Source of the DNA: JAJTFA01 sp044351265
Lineage (GTDB): Bacteria; Bacteroidota; Bacteroidia; UKL13-3
DNA length: 64,000 bases
Direction: 5' to 3'
Assembly: GCA_044351265.1 (NCBI GenBank)
Contig: JBILGC010000006.1
Location: 1-64,000 of the forward strand
How positions within the stretch are numbered: the stretch's first letter is position 1; each line of letters starts with the position of its first letter. The position numbers and the translations under genes are program-made. Shown one piece after another: positions 33,851 to 43,398 of this stretch. Below the pieces are notes generated by a model that saw only the letters and a program-made list of their open reading frames with translations, made no database searches and had not been told where the DNA came from.

Positions 33851-36574
33851 ATGCACCGGATTAAAATTAACACCATATTTTTTCTGCTATTGTTTATTTG
33901 GCAAGCAAATAAGGCTTGTTCTCAGCCGATACAATTTACATTAGGAACAGGAACTTCCTATAATTCTTCAACAGGATACCCCGCTCCTTACGGCAACTTC
34001 TACTGGGGTGCAAGGCATCAGTTTCTTATACGCGCAAGTGAGTTGCAGGCGTTGGGAGCAACGGGACAACGAATCATTACTGCACTTGGTTTTAATGTTT
34101 TTGCCCCCATCAGCGGAGCACTTGTTGATTTTCAGATTAAATTAAAGCAAACAACGCTTACTGCTTTTCCAACAACCGGTTTTGTATTTGAAACAGGAAC
34201 CACTACTGTTTTTGGTCCAACAGCTATACCCACAGCAGCAGGCTGGAATATGCACAACTTTCAAACACCTTTTATCTGGAATGGAACATCTAATATTTTG
34301 GTAGAGATTTGTTTTAATAACAATGATTATACAACCAACGCACAAACCTATTTTTCTGCTACTTCTTTCGGCAGCAGCATTTACATCAGAGATGATGCCG
34401 TAGGGGTATGTGTACGCACATCCGTTACCCGCTCTACCAACAGGCCCAATATGCGCCTAACTATGAGCGTGCCATTACCACCGGTGGCGCGTATAACCGC
34501 TCCGGACACCGTGTATGTCAACAGGCCGGTAACCATCACTTCTCAAAGCGAAAATGCCATGCGCTATTATTGGAGGATTGATCCTGCAAACACCAATACA
34601 CTTTGCAACAATATCGGGTGTTTCACTGATACGGTACCAACCAATATTACAACCACATTTACCCAGCAGGGATTATACAAGATAACCCTTATTAACCGGG
34701 GCTATCTTGGAGATACTGCGAGTGCTGTAAAATTTATTTATGCTGATACTACACGAAGAAAACCAAAGGCCAACTTTTTTGCTTCAACCCGCTCTGCAGG
34801 TGTTTTTGATCAGATATTATTTTATGATTCCAGCATGTTTGGTGCATTCGGGTGGGAGTGGAGCATTAACCCGCCCTGTGTTACCTGCGGGCAGTTTCCG
34901 AATGTTTTTACACCATCGGTAGATGTGCAGCAACCTATACTTAATACGTTTGATCCGGGGCTGTATGATATTTGCCTTGTTGCATGGAATGATAAAGGTT
35001 TTGATACCATTTGCAAGCCACAATACATCAATATACTCTCTTCGTTTTTTATGTGTAACGGCACAGATTCTTTTACCAATGAGAACTTTGGAATGGTAAC
35101 CGATGTAGGCGGTGCTGCCTCAAATTATCAGATAGGGCAAATTGGCCAGTGCAACGCAGGATTTGTAATTAATCCTGAAACATGCGCAGATACATTGCTT
35201 CTTTATATCGATAAGTTTAGGCTAAGAGATTTGGATACCTTGGAAATAAGAAGCGGCACTTCAAAAACAGGACCTATTATTGCTAGGTATAGTGGCGGTA
35301 ATTTATCACCTTCACAAAAAAGCATTAAAATTCCTACAGGCAGCGCATTTATGCGCATGAAAACGGGTGCAGGCACAACCACAGCAGGTGATAGCGGCTT
35401 TGCCATCAGATGGAGCATCGCACCTGCAGCAAAAATTTTTCAGACGGCAACTTCCTTTTGTCCGAATGATTCTATGTTTTTAAAAACCATTACTCGCAGT
35501 GGCAGAAATTATCAATGGACTTATAACGGTCAATCGGCAAGTAATGATTCATTCATCATTGCACGCGATGAAGGCACCTACGGATTAACTGTTAGTCAAG
35601 CGGGTTGTGCGGCATCAAATCAAATTACACTTGCACAAAAAGAGGCGCCTCAGGTCATTGCCATTGCCGACTCCAACATGCTTCAGTGTGTAGGCACAAA
35701 TGCATTCACGTTTATTAATCGTTCAACTATATCAAAGGGTAGTTTAATGAATACTTGGATTATCAGCGATGGCACGCAACAAAAAACAGATACCCTTAAG
35801 AAAACATTTTCCAAGGCCGGAGTATATCAGATTATACAAAGTGTGGTTTCAGATTCGGGTTGTGTTTCTACCAACAGTTATATTATCCGTGTAAAAGAAA
35901 AACCTGATGCTGCCATTATCTATTCTCAAACGCCTGAGATATGCAGCTACGATAGTTTATTACTGCTTGCATCTTCCACCCAGGCATTGCAGTATGAATG
36001 GTTTATAAACGGCACGTCACAACTTGCTGCGGAAAGCTATTATGCAAAGGCCGGCCAAAGTATACGGTTGAGGGTAACCGATATGTTTGGGTGCGACAGT
36101 TTAACAGCGCCTTTGGTTATTAAAGAAAGAGCATCGCCAAGCAAGCCTATAATTGTGCGCAATGGAGCATACCTGCAGGCCATAACGGGCAACAGCCGTA
36201 TTGCATGGTATCTGGGAGTTACGGCATTATCTGATACATCAAAACAAATTATACCACCTCAAGATGGATTATACATGGTGGTATCAGATAGCAATGGTTG
36301 TATTGCAACTTCTAACAGGTATGTAGTTACATTTACCAGAGTAACAAATGCATTGGAGCAAAATCAGGTAAGAGTATACCCCAATCCGTTTTCGGATGTA
36401 TTGCGCATAGAATCTACTTTAAAAGGCCATTATATGATAACCGATATAACAGGCAGAATATGTAAGGCGGGAGAAATACGAGAAGGTTTGAATACGATTA
36501 CCACTACCGAGTTTAAGGCTGGGGTTTATATTTTGCATATTGATAAAACGTATATTCGGATAGTAAAACAATAA
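33851..36574 (+). CDS. Large secreted protein with CUB-like and PKD-like regions and a T9SS type A sorting domain
   Basis: The product is 907 aa from the ATG at 33851 (a GTG at 33827 would lengthen the signal). A signal peptide (FFLLLFIWQANKACS) precedes a beta-rich N-terminal domain, then two PKD-like stretches, a CUB-like domain at about residues 410-530 (DTLEIRSGTSKTGPIIARY), more Ig-like repeats, and a T9SS C-terminal domain (VRVYPNPFSDVLRIES ... GVYILHID). Exported and probably surface-attached. No catalytic domain was recognised; adhesion is the likely role. Confidence 0.82.
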   Translation: MHRIKINTIFFLLLFIWQANKACSQPIQFTLGTGTSYNSSTGYPAPYGNFYWGARHQFLIRASELQALGATGQRIITALGFNVFAPISGALVDFQIKLKQTTLTAFPTTGFVFETGTTTVFGPTAIPTAAGWNMHNFQTPFIWNGTSNILVEICFNNNDYTTNAQTYFSATSFGSSIYIRDDAVGVCVRTSVTRSTNRPNMRLTMSVPLPPVARITAPDTVYVNRPVTITSQSENAMRYYWRIDPANTNTLCNNIGCFTDTVPTNITTTFTQQGLYKITLINRGYLGDTASAVKFIYADTTRRKPKANFFASTRSAGVFDQILFYDSSMFGAFGWEWSINPPCVTCGQFPNVFTPSVDVQQPILNTFDPGLYDICLVAWNDKGFDTICKPQYINILSSFFMCNGTDSFTNENFGMVTDVGGAASNYQIGQIGQCNAGFVINPETCADTLLLYIDKFRLRDLDTLEIRSGTSKTGPIIARYSGGNLSPSQKSIKIPTGSAFMRMKTGAGTTTAGDSGFAIRWSIAPAAKIFQTATSFCPNDSMFLKTITRSGRNYQWTYNGQSASNDSFIIARDEGTYGLTVSQAGCAASNQITLAQKEAPQVIAIADSNMLQCVGTNAFTFINRSTISKGSLMNTWIISDGTQQKTDTLKKTFSKAGVYQIIQSVVSDSGCVSTNSYIIRVKEKPDAAIIYSQTPEICSYDSLLLLASSTQALQYEWFINGTSQLAAESYYAKAGQSIRLRVTDMFGCDSLTAPLVIKERASPSKPIIVRNGAYLQAITGNSRIAWYLGVTALSDTSKQIIPPQDGLYMVVSDSNGCIATSNRYVVTFTRVTNALEQNQVRVYPNPFSDVLRIESTLKGHYMITDITGRICKAGEIREGLNTITTTEFKAGVYILHIDKTYIRIVKQ

Positions 36575-36577
36575 ACC

Positions 36578-36919
36578 ATGAATGCCGCAGAAGAATTTAA
36601 TGAATACCGCTCTAAAATGAATGAGCGATTGATGGGTTCAGACAACTTGGTATTAAAAAGGCTATTCAATTTAGATACCAATACCTATGAGGATGGTGCC
36701 TTGCCGGCAGTAACCAAAGAAATGCTAGGGCTGGTAGCCTCTATGGTTTTGCGCTGTGATGATTGCATTAAATACCATTTGGGTAAATGCCATGAGTTGG
36801 GCGTAAGCACGGCACAGGTTTATGAAATTTTTGCTGTTGCCAATATTGTAGGCGGCACCATTGTAATTCCGCATACCCGCAGAGCAGCTGAATATTGGGA
36901 TGTGCTGGAGGGAAATTGA
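36578..36919 (+). CDS. Carboxymuconolactone decarboxylase family (AhpD-like) protein
   Basis: The 113-aa helical protein has the AhpD-type redox motif CxxCxxxH in LRCDDCIKYHLG, preceded by KEMLGLVASMV. Members are peroxidase-linked thiol reductases or decarboxylases; the CxxC here favours a redox role. It starts 3 bp after the T9SS protein and ends 10 bp from the convergent dehydrogenase gene. Confidence 0.88.
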   Translation: MNAAEEFNEYRSKMNERLMGSDNLVLKRLFNLDTNTYEDGALPAVTKEMLGLVASMVLRCDDCIKYHLGKCHELGVSTAQVYEIFAVANIVGGTIVIPHTRRAAEYWDVLEGN

Positions 36920-36929
36920 TTAACCTATT

Positions 36930-38441
36930 TCACCACAAGACCACCTTATTGGTTACGATGGTTTGGTTAATGGTTACGTGCACAAAATAAACGCCACGTG
37001 GCCAGTTTTCTACATCTACGTTTTTTGTAGAACCTTTTGATTGAAAAACCACTTTGCCTTGTGCATCAAAAACCTCTATGAGTGAAAGTGCCTCAGCACA
37101 ATTAAAAAATAATTGTGTTGAAGCAGGATTGGGATAAACCATTAATTGTTTAGGCATTTCAAGATTAGGATTTAATCCTGTTGGGCTACCTCTGTAAATT
37201 CTCATGATAAAACGGTTACTCTCATCGGAGCTCATATAAATATCACCATTGGGTGCAATAGCTAAACCAACAGGTCTGCCCCAATACACGCGATTAATGC
37301 TATCGGTAATAAATCCTGTACAAAAGTCTGCTACATAATTTACAGTAGTATCCGTTGCACTGCTCAAATCAAGATAAACCAACTTGTAACCTTTATAATT
37401 TTGAGGTGTATTCCATGAACCACGTAGCGCTGATAGCATGCCATTTCTCATTGCAGTTGGGAAAGTATTGTTTAAAAAAGTAAGTGCCATAGGAGCTGTA
37501 TGTGCCTGTATGAGTGCAGCAGGTTCTATCATTTTTGCCACCTTGCCACTATCTGCAGCTACTATAGGTTTGAGTGCAGCGTAATCGGAATGTGCATCAA
37601 AGTTGAACCAAACTTGGTTTGCATAAGCAAAAGGATAGCCGTAAAATCCTTGGTCTCTGATGATGTCAATCCACTCAGGCGGGATAAAATCGCCTTGCCT
37701 ATCGCTACCATTATTGTTGGCCCATAACCTACCTGTTTGTGGATGCACTGCCATACCTACTGCATTCCGCACACCGCTTGCAAACACACGACCATTTTTC
37801 CCGTTTTCATCATACTGTTCTATTACTGCACGGTAATCTTCTCTGCATACGTTGCATAAAGAACCAATAGACACATATACTTTTTTCTGTTCAGCATCGA
37901 ACACTATTGATCTTGTGCGATGTCCACCCACAGGCTGTGCAGCGCGCCATCCTATGCTGTCAATAAAAATGCTTCGGGATTCAAAAATACCATCGCTGTT
38001 TGCATCAGTAAGTTTCCATACTTTTTGTTCTTCTGTAACATACATCTGTCCGTTATAAAATTTTACATCATGGTTATTTACAAAACCGGTTGCGGCCACA
38101 CGTGCAGAATCTGCTACACCATTTCCATCTGCATCGGGCAGGGCATAAATTTTTCCGTTATTATTGGTAAACATATCACTTACGTGCAATACACCGGCAC
38201 TATTAAAAGCCAAAAACCGTGGTTTGTTTAAACCCCCGGCATAAAAAATGGTAGCCTTATATCCGGCAGGTAAATAAACGGTGTAGTTACCCGGCATGGT
38301 TGATTTAAAAGCGGCAGGTACTTCTACGGTTACCGGCTGCAAGCCCAGTGATTGTGTGGGTGTCATATTCACGGTGCCGGGCTGGGCACAAATTCCAATG
38401 CTAAGCACCAGCAAAAAAGTAATGCTAGAAATCCGTATCAT
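36930..38441 (-). CDS. Secreted sorbosone/PQQ-type sugar dehydrogenase-like beta-propeller with T9SS sorting domain
   Basis: The product is 503 aa. A signal peptide (SSITFLLVLSIGICAQ) precedes a six-bladed-propeller-like body with segments typical of the glucose/sorbosone dehydrogenase family (GGLNKPRFLAFNSAGVLHVSD, NNHDVKFYNGQMYV, RNAVGMAVHPQTGRLWANNN, GFYGYPFAY, GLAIAPNGDIYMSSD). A T9SS C-terminal domain (LMVYPNPASTQLFF) ends it. Whether it binds PQQ or oxidises sugars is unproven; some family members have no known activity. Confidence 0.85.
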   Translation of the reverse strand: MIRISSITFLLVLSIGICAQPGTVNMTPTQSLGLQPVTVEVPAAFKSTMPGNYTVYLPAGYKATIFYAGGLNKPRFLAFNSAGVLHVSDMFTNNNGKIYALPDADGNGVADSARVAATGFVNNHDVKFYNGQMYVTEEQKVWKLTDANSDGIFESRSIFIDSIGWRAAQPVGGHRTRSIVFDAEQKKVYVSIGSLCNVCREDYRAVIEQYDENGKNGRVFASGVRNAVGMAVHPQTGRLWANNNGSDRQGDFIPPEWIDIIRDQGFYGYPFAYANQVWFNFDAHSDYAALKPIVAADSGKVAKMIEPAALIQAHTAPMALTFLNNTFPTAMRNGMLSALRGSWNTPQNYKGYKLVYLDLSSATDTTVNYVADFCTGFITDSINRVYWGRPVGLAIAPNGDIYMSSDESNRFIMRIYRGSPTGLNPNLEMPKQLMVYPNPASTQLFFNCAEALSLIEVFDAQGKVVFQSKGSTKNVDVENWPRGVYFVHVTINQTIVTNKVVLW

Positions 38442-38511
38442 ACAAAGGTGTATTAATGCAATGCAAGATAAATTTACTTTTCAAACACCTGCAATGGTTT
38501 TTTACATACCT

Positions 38512-38536
38512 GCTGCCTTCGACAAGCTCAGGCAGC
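38512..38536. repeat. Short palindromic element with TTCGACAAGCTCA core
   Basis: Arms GCTGCCT/AGGCAGC (7 bp) enclose TCGACAAGCTC. It resembles the dispersed CTTCGACAAGCTCAGG palindromes seen in many bacterial genomes. Only one copy was noticed here. The rest of the 38442-38647 gap holds related fragments (TCAAGCTCACGCAGCGGG) and then the promoter at 38633. Confidence 0.5.
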
Positions 38537-38632
38537 GGAATATCAAGCTCACGCAGCGGGTTATCACAAGGGGGTTGAGCCCGTCTAAACCACCGATTCT
38601 GTATCCTGCTTTTTATTTTAAACCCATACCTA

Positions 38633-38640
38633 TACCTTTG
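38633..38640 (+). promoter_or_regulatory. -7 box of the metal-efflux operon
   Basis: TACCTTTG is an exact TAnnTTTG match ending 7 bp before the TTG start at 38648, at the head of the cusA-like operon. Confidence 0.55.
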
Positions 38641-38647
38641 TATCCGC

Positions 38648-39025
38648 TTGAATAAATTTTTTACATATCTGCTATCTCTACATTTTCTGCTTGTTGGCAT
38701 ATTGCCGGAGCAAAGCCTGCATGAGCTTAACAAAATTCCTACGCTGGTGCAGCATTATTTTCACCATACACAGGAAGAGAAGCAGCAATTGTCGTTCAGC
38801 GAATTCTTGCTGATGCACTATGGTAATTCAGAACACCGTAATCAGGAAGACCATGATGACCTTCCTTTATTTGCGCACCATTGCAGTTGTCAGCTATTTG
38901 TTCATCAGGAAGTTTATTTTAACGAACCTCAAGGCATACCGGTTGTTTCAACCAGTTTACCGTATCAACCAAAATCGTATAGTATATTGCCGGATAAAGG
39001 CATCTTTCAGCCTCCGCGCGTGTGA
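38648..39025 (+). CDS. Small exported His-rich protein at the head of the heavy-metal efflux operon
   Basis: The product is 125 aa with a TTG start; no ATG precedes the hydrophobic segment (FFTYLLSLHFLLVGI). The rest is rich in potential metal ligands, including HYFHH, EHRNQEDHDD and FAHHCSCQLFVHQ. Such small His/Cys proteins frequently precede CusA-type genes in Bacteroidota. It may be a periplasmic metal-binding accessory or chaperone for the pump 68 bp downstream (inference). No named family. Confidence 0.65.
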   Translation: MNKFFTYLLSLHFLLVGILPEQSLHELNKIPTLVQHYFHHTQEEKQQLSFSEFLLMHYGNSEHRNQEDHDDLPLFAHHCSCQLFVHQEVYFNEPQGIPVVSTSLPYQPKSYSILPDKGIFQPPRV

Positions 39026-39093
39026 GTTTAATTGAGCTGCAATTAGCGGGTTCACTTTCCAACTTTTTTCATTATAAACTTAAATAAAAAATT

Positions 39094-42000
39094 ATGCTTG
39101 AGCGTATCATAGCGTTCAGCATCAAGCAAAAGCTACTTGTGGGTGTAATGATTGCAGCCTTAATAGGCGCAGGCGTATACTCCCTTACACGATTGCCAAT
39201 TGATGCTGTTCCGGATATAACCAATAATCAGGTGCAGGTTATTACCCAAAGTCCAAACCTGGCACCGCTGGAAATAGAAAAATACATTACTGCACCGTTG
39301 GAGTTGGCTACTGCCAATATACCCGGTATTGTTGAAACACGATCTATTTCCCGTTTCGGACTTTCTGTTATCACCCTTGTGTTTAATGATGATGTGGATG
39401 TGTATTGGGCACGTGCACAGGTATCAGAGCGTTTAACAGATGCAAAGGAGCTAATTCCTGCAGGTATGGGCTCTCCTTCACTTGCTCCGGTAAGCACAGG
39501 CCTAAGTGAAATATTTCAATATACCTTGATTGTTGAATCCGGTTATGAAAACAAGTACAATCTGATGGATTTACGCACCATACAGGATTGGAATGTGCGC
39601 AGGGAATTGCTTCGCGTGGCGGGAGTGGCTGATGTGAGCAGTTTTGGTGGATATCTGAAACAATATGAAGTAAAAGTAAATCCGGAGCTGCTTAAATCAA
39701 CCGGTGTAACGCTGGATGAATTGTTCGATGCGCTTGAAAAAAGCAGCAGTAATACCGGTGCTGCCTATCTTGAAAAAGCAGATAAGGTATTTTTTATACG
39801 AGGTCTTGGAATAGCTACCGGAAAAAAAGATGTAGAACAAACTGTGGTACGCAATGTGCAGGGTGTGCCGGTATTGGTGAAAGATGTTGCATTAGTTGAG
39901 GATGGCAGCAGCATACGCTACGGAGCCATGAGTATGGATGGCAAAGGAGAAGTAGCAGGCGGCATTTTACTTATGCTTAAAGGAGAGAATTCTTCAGAAG
40001 TAATTAGAAGGGTGAAGGATAAAATAGCAGACATTCAAAAGTCATTACCGAAGGGAGTGCGTATAGAGCCTTTTCTCGACAGAGAAGAACTTGTTTCAAG
40101 GGCCATTCATACGGTTTCTAAAAACCTGATTGAAGGAGGGTTGATTGTCATCTTTGTACTCGTATTGTTGCTTGGCAATTTCCGTGCAGGCCTTATTGTC
40201 GCTTCCGTTATTCCGCTTTCTATGTTGTTTGCCTTATGCATGATGGTGTTGTTTGGTGTAAGCGGTAACTTGATGAGTCTTGGTGCAATTGATTTTGGAT
40301 TGATTGTGGATGGAGCCGTGATTATTGTAGAAATAGTTGTGCGTAAGCTTGCTGAAAAAGTGAAAGAAGCAAAGCAGGAATTAACCCATGCTGTTTTTGA
40401 AGATACCATTTTTTCCGGAGCAAAGGAAATCATGAGCAGTGCTTCCTTTGGGCAGTTTATTATTTTAATTGTATATGTACCCATTTTGGCACTTGCAGGA
40501 ATTGAAGGTAAAATGTTTAAGCCAATGGCGCTTACGGTTATATTTGCTATTGCAGGAGCATTCATTCTGTGTCTAACTTATGTTCCCATGATGTGCGCCT
40601 TGTTTCTGAGCCGTAAAACAGAAGAAAAAGAAAACGTGGCAGATAGAATCATTCATAAGCTTAAAGGTATTTACTATCCAGCATTGAATGGGGTCTTGAG
40701 GAATGCAAAAGCAGTTATTGCTGTGTCATTTGTTTTGCTGGCAGGTGCAGTTTTACTGTTCAATCAGCTGGGCGGTGAATTTATTCCTGAGTTGAATGAA
40801 GGTGACTATGCCATTGAAACAAGAATGCTTCCCGGTGTTTCGCTCACACAATCTCTTGCGGTTGCGCAGCAGGTTGAAAAGATGTTGCTGGACAGCTTCC
40901 CAAATGAAATAAAAAAATGCGTATCAAAAATAGGCACATCAGAGATTCCAACAGATCCTATGCCGCTTGAGGCAATGGATATTATTGTGGTATTAAAACA
41001 CAGGGATGAATGGAAGCGCGCTTCTAGTAAAGAAGAACTGGATATGCTACTGGCTGATGCCCTTAGTCAGTTTCCCGGAGTAATGTTTTCGCTTCAACAG
41101 CCTATACAAATGCGTTTTAATGAATTGATGACATCCGCTAAAACAGATGTGGTTGTTAAATTATATGGCAATGATTTATCCGTTCTTACGGGCAAAGCCG
41201 ATGAAATAGCTAGTATTGTTTCTCGTATTAATGGCACAGGCGATGTACAAGTGCAGAAGGTGGAGGGATTGCCACAAATACAGATAGAATATAATCGGTC
41301 TCAGTTAGCCAACTACGGTATAACCGTGCAGCAGGTTAATGATGCCATTCAAACTTCTTATGCGGGCAAAAAAGCAGGGGTAATATTTGAAGAAGATCGC
41401 AGGTTTGATTTGGTGGTACGTTTTGCAGAGCCTTATCGCAGTACTATTGAAAGTCTCAACGATTTGATGATTACTACCCAAAACAGCCAGCAAATACCTC
41501 TTAAGGAAGTAGCAACAATAGAAATCAAGAATGGCCCGGCAGAAATTGCAAGAGACAATACCAAGCGCAGAATAAATATTGGTTTTAATGCCAGAGGAAG
41601 AGATGTGGCAGGTATTGTGCATGAATTGCAAAGCAAGGTGAATACACAGTTAAAATTGCCCGCAGGATATTCATTGCATTATGGTGGCCAGTTTGAAAAT
41701 TTGGCACATGCCAGCAAACGGCTAAGCATTGTGCTACCGCTTGCGCTATTGGTTATTTTCTTCTTACTGTATCTCAGTTTTCATTCACTCAAGCAGTGTT
41801 TGCTTATTTTTTCTGCCATACCACTGGCAGCAATAGGAGGTGTGGTTTCACTGTGGCTGCGTGATATGCCTTTCAGTATTTCTGCCGGTGTTGGTTTTAT
41901 CGCACTTTTTGGAGTAGCAGTGCTCAATGGTATTGTTCTGATTGGCTATTTAAACCAATTGCAAGCAGAGGGTTGTGATGATGTGATGACTCGTATACAC

Positions 42001-43398
42001 AAGGCGCTTGATGAGCGTTTCCGTCCGGTTATTATGACTGCCCTTGTAGCCTCTCTTGGTTTCTTACCAATGGCCTTATCACATGGTGCTGGTGCAGAAG
42101 TACAAAAACCACTAGCTACAGTAGTTGTTGGAGGTCTCATCACCTCTACACTTCTTACGTTACTGGTGCTGCCGGTATTGTATTATATCACCCATCTTTC
42201 AAGAAAACCAAAAGCAAGCAAAGCAATGCTTGCACTATTTTTATTCATTGTTCCTGTTCTTACGCAAGCTCAAACCGAGGCACCAACTATGGATTTTTGT
42301 GTTAAGCAGGCGCTGCAGTATCATCCCTCATTGAAGGCTGCCGGAAAGTTTATTGAAGAACAGAAAGGCGCAAAGAAAGCGGCATTTAATCCGCCCACAT
42401 TAGATGTTCTCATTCAGTCACCTACCGGAAAAGATTACAGACCTTCTATACTTCAAACCATTGATTTTCCTTTGGTTTATGCAAGACAAATCCAAGCAGC
42501 CGGTGCTGCTGTTGAAGCGGCTGTTCTAAAACAGCAGTTGGCAGAGATAATATTAATTAGGGCAGTAAAAGAGGCATACAATGACTGGCAGTATGAATCT
42601 GAAAGAATGCAGGATTTACAATTGCAAGACAGCCTATTCTTTATGGTGAGCACCGCATCAGCAAAGCGATATGCAGGAGGCGATATTGCCTTAGTTGAGC
42701 GCATGAATGCAGAAGCAGCCTATGCCATCATCCATCAAGAACTTATTGCTGCTGAAACCCGTATGAAAAATGCATGTATACGGTTACAGGCCATTACTGG
42801 ATTAACCCAATTAGCCAGCCCTCCGGCAAGGCAATCAAAGGCACAAGCTGATAGCTCATGGCTAAATTCAGGAAACGATAAGCATCCGGGTATTCAATTG
42901 CAGGATGCACTCATTCGTTCCAACGAGAAAGAACTTAGCGCAGCACGCTGGCGTATGGCTCCCGGATTATCGTTTGGATATTTTAATCAGGCAGATGGCA
43001 ATGTGCCTAATACTTATCGCTGGCAAATTGGTGTGCGTGTGCCTGTTTTATTTTGGGGCTATACTGGTAAAATTGCTGAATCAAAAGCCCGATTGGAAAT
43101 GAATCGTTACGAAAGGTCTTACTTGCTCATTAAGCAAAACACAGAAGTAAAAGAAGCAATTAATCAACTTCAGGCTTCTGAGATAACATTGCAGTATTAT
43201 GAAACAACCGGATTGAAGCAAGCTGAGGAATTAAGGAGAGTAGCAGGTAAAAGTCTTGCTTCGGGTGAAATTGGTTTTACTGTTTATGCAAATGGTATGG
43301 AACGTGCAGGTCGCATAAGGATAGCCTATCTGGAGGCGCTTAAAAACTATAATCAGTCCGTATATCAGTTAGAATTTTTAAAAGCACTAGTAAAATGA
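39094..43398 (+). CDS. CusA/CzcA-type heavy-metal RND pump fused to a CusC/TolC-like channel domain
   Basis: The product is 1434 aa. Residues 1-1040 are a complete HME-RND transporter (MLERIIAFSIKQKLLVGVM; GEFIPELNEGDYA; LPLALLVIFFLLYLSF; FIALFGVAVLNGIVLIGYL), exporting divalent or monovalent heavy-metal ions by proton antiport. Residues 1045-1060 are hydrophobic and end LTQAQ like a signal peptide. Residues 1070-1434 are an outer-membrane-factor domain (MDFCVKQALQYHPSLKAAG, then heptad-rich helices). Fused pumps of this kind occur in Bacteroidota. The adaptor gene overlaps its stop by 4 nt. The metal (Cu/Ag versus Zn/Co/Cd) is unresolved. Confidence 0.9.
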   Translation: MLERIIAFSIKQKLLVGVMIAALIGAGVYSLTRLPIDAVPDITNNQVQVITQSPNLAPLEIEKYITAPLELATANIPGIVETRSISRFGLSVITLVFNDDVDVYWARAQVSERLTDAKELIPAGMGSPSLAPVSTGLSEIFQYTLIVESGYENKYNLMDLRTIQDWNVRRELLRVAGVADVSSFGGYLKQYEVKVNPELLKSTGVTLDELFDALEKSSSNTGAAYLEKADKVFFIRGLGIATGKKDVEQTVVRNVQGVPVLVKDVALVEDGSSIRYGAMSMDGKGEVAGGILLMLKGENSSEVIRRVKDKIADIQKSLPKGVRIEPFLDREELVSRAIHTVSKNLIEGGLIVIFVLVLLLGNFRAGLIVASVIPLSMLFALCMMVLFGVSGNLMSLGAIDFGLIVDGAVIIVEIVVRKLAEKVKEAKQELTHAVFEDTIFSGAKEIMSSASFGQFIILIVYVPILALAGIEGKMFKPMALTVIFAIAGAFILCLTYVPMMCALFLSRKTEEKENVADRIIHKLKGIYYPALNGVLRNAKAVIAVSFVLLAGAVLLFNQLGGEFIPELNEGDYAIETRMLPGVSLTQSLAVAQQVEKMLLDSFPNEIKKCVSKIGTSEIPTDPMPLEAMDIIVVLKHRDEWKRASSKEELDMLLADALSQFPGVMFSLQQPIQMRFNELMTSAKTDVVVKLYGNDLSVLTGKADEIASIVSRINGTGDVQVQKVEGLPQIQIEYNRSQLANYGITVQQVNDAIQTSYAGKKAGVIFEEDRRFDLVVRFAEPYRSTIESLNDLMITTQNSQQIPLKEVATIEIKNGPAEIARDNTKRRINIGFNARGRDVAGIVHELQSKVNTQLKLPAGYSLHYGGQFENLAHASKRLSIVLPLALLVIFFLLYLSFHSLKQCLLIFSAIPLAAIGGVVSLWLRDMPFSISAGVGFIALFGVAVLNGIVLIGYLNQLQAEGCDDVMTRIHKALDERFRPVIMTALVASLGFLPMALSHGAGAEVQKPLATVVVGGLITSTLLTLLVLPVLYYITHLSRKPKASKAMLALFLFIVPVLTQAQTEAPTMDFCVKQALQYHPSLKAAGKFIEEQKGAKKAAFNPPTLDVLIQSPTGKDYRPSILQTIDFPLVYARQIQAAGAAVEAAVLKQQLAEIILIRAVKEAYNDWQYESERMQDLQLQDSLFFMVSTASAKRYAGGDIALVERMNAEAAYAIIHQELIAAETRMKNACIRLQAITGLTQLASPPARQSKAQADSSWLNSGNDKHPGIQLQDALIRSNEKELSAARWRMAPGLSFGYFNQADGNVPNTYRWQIGVRVPVLFWGYTGKIAESKARLEMNRYERSYLLIKQNTEVKEAINQLQASEITLQYYETTGLKQAEELRRVAGKSLASGEIGFTVYANGMERAGRIRIAYLEALKNYNQSVYQLEFLKALVK

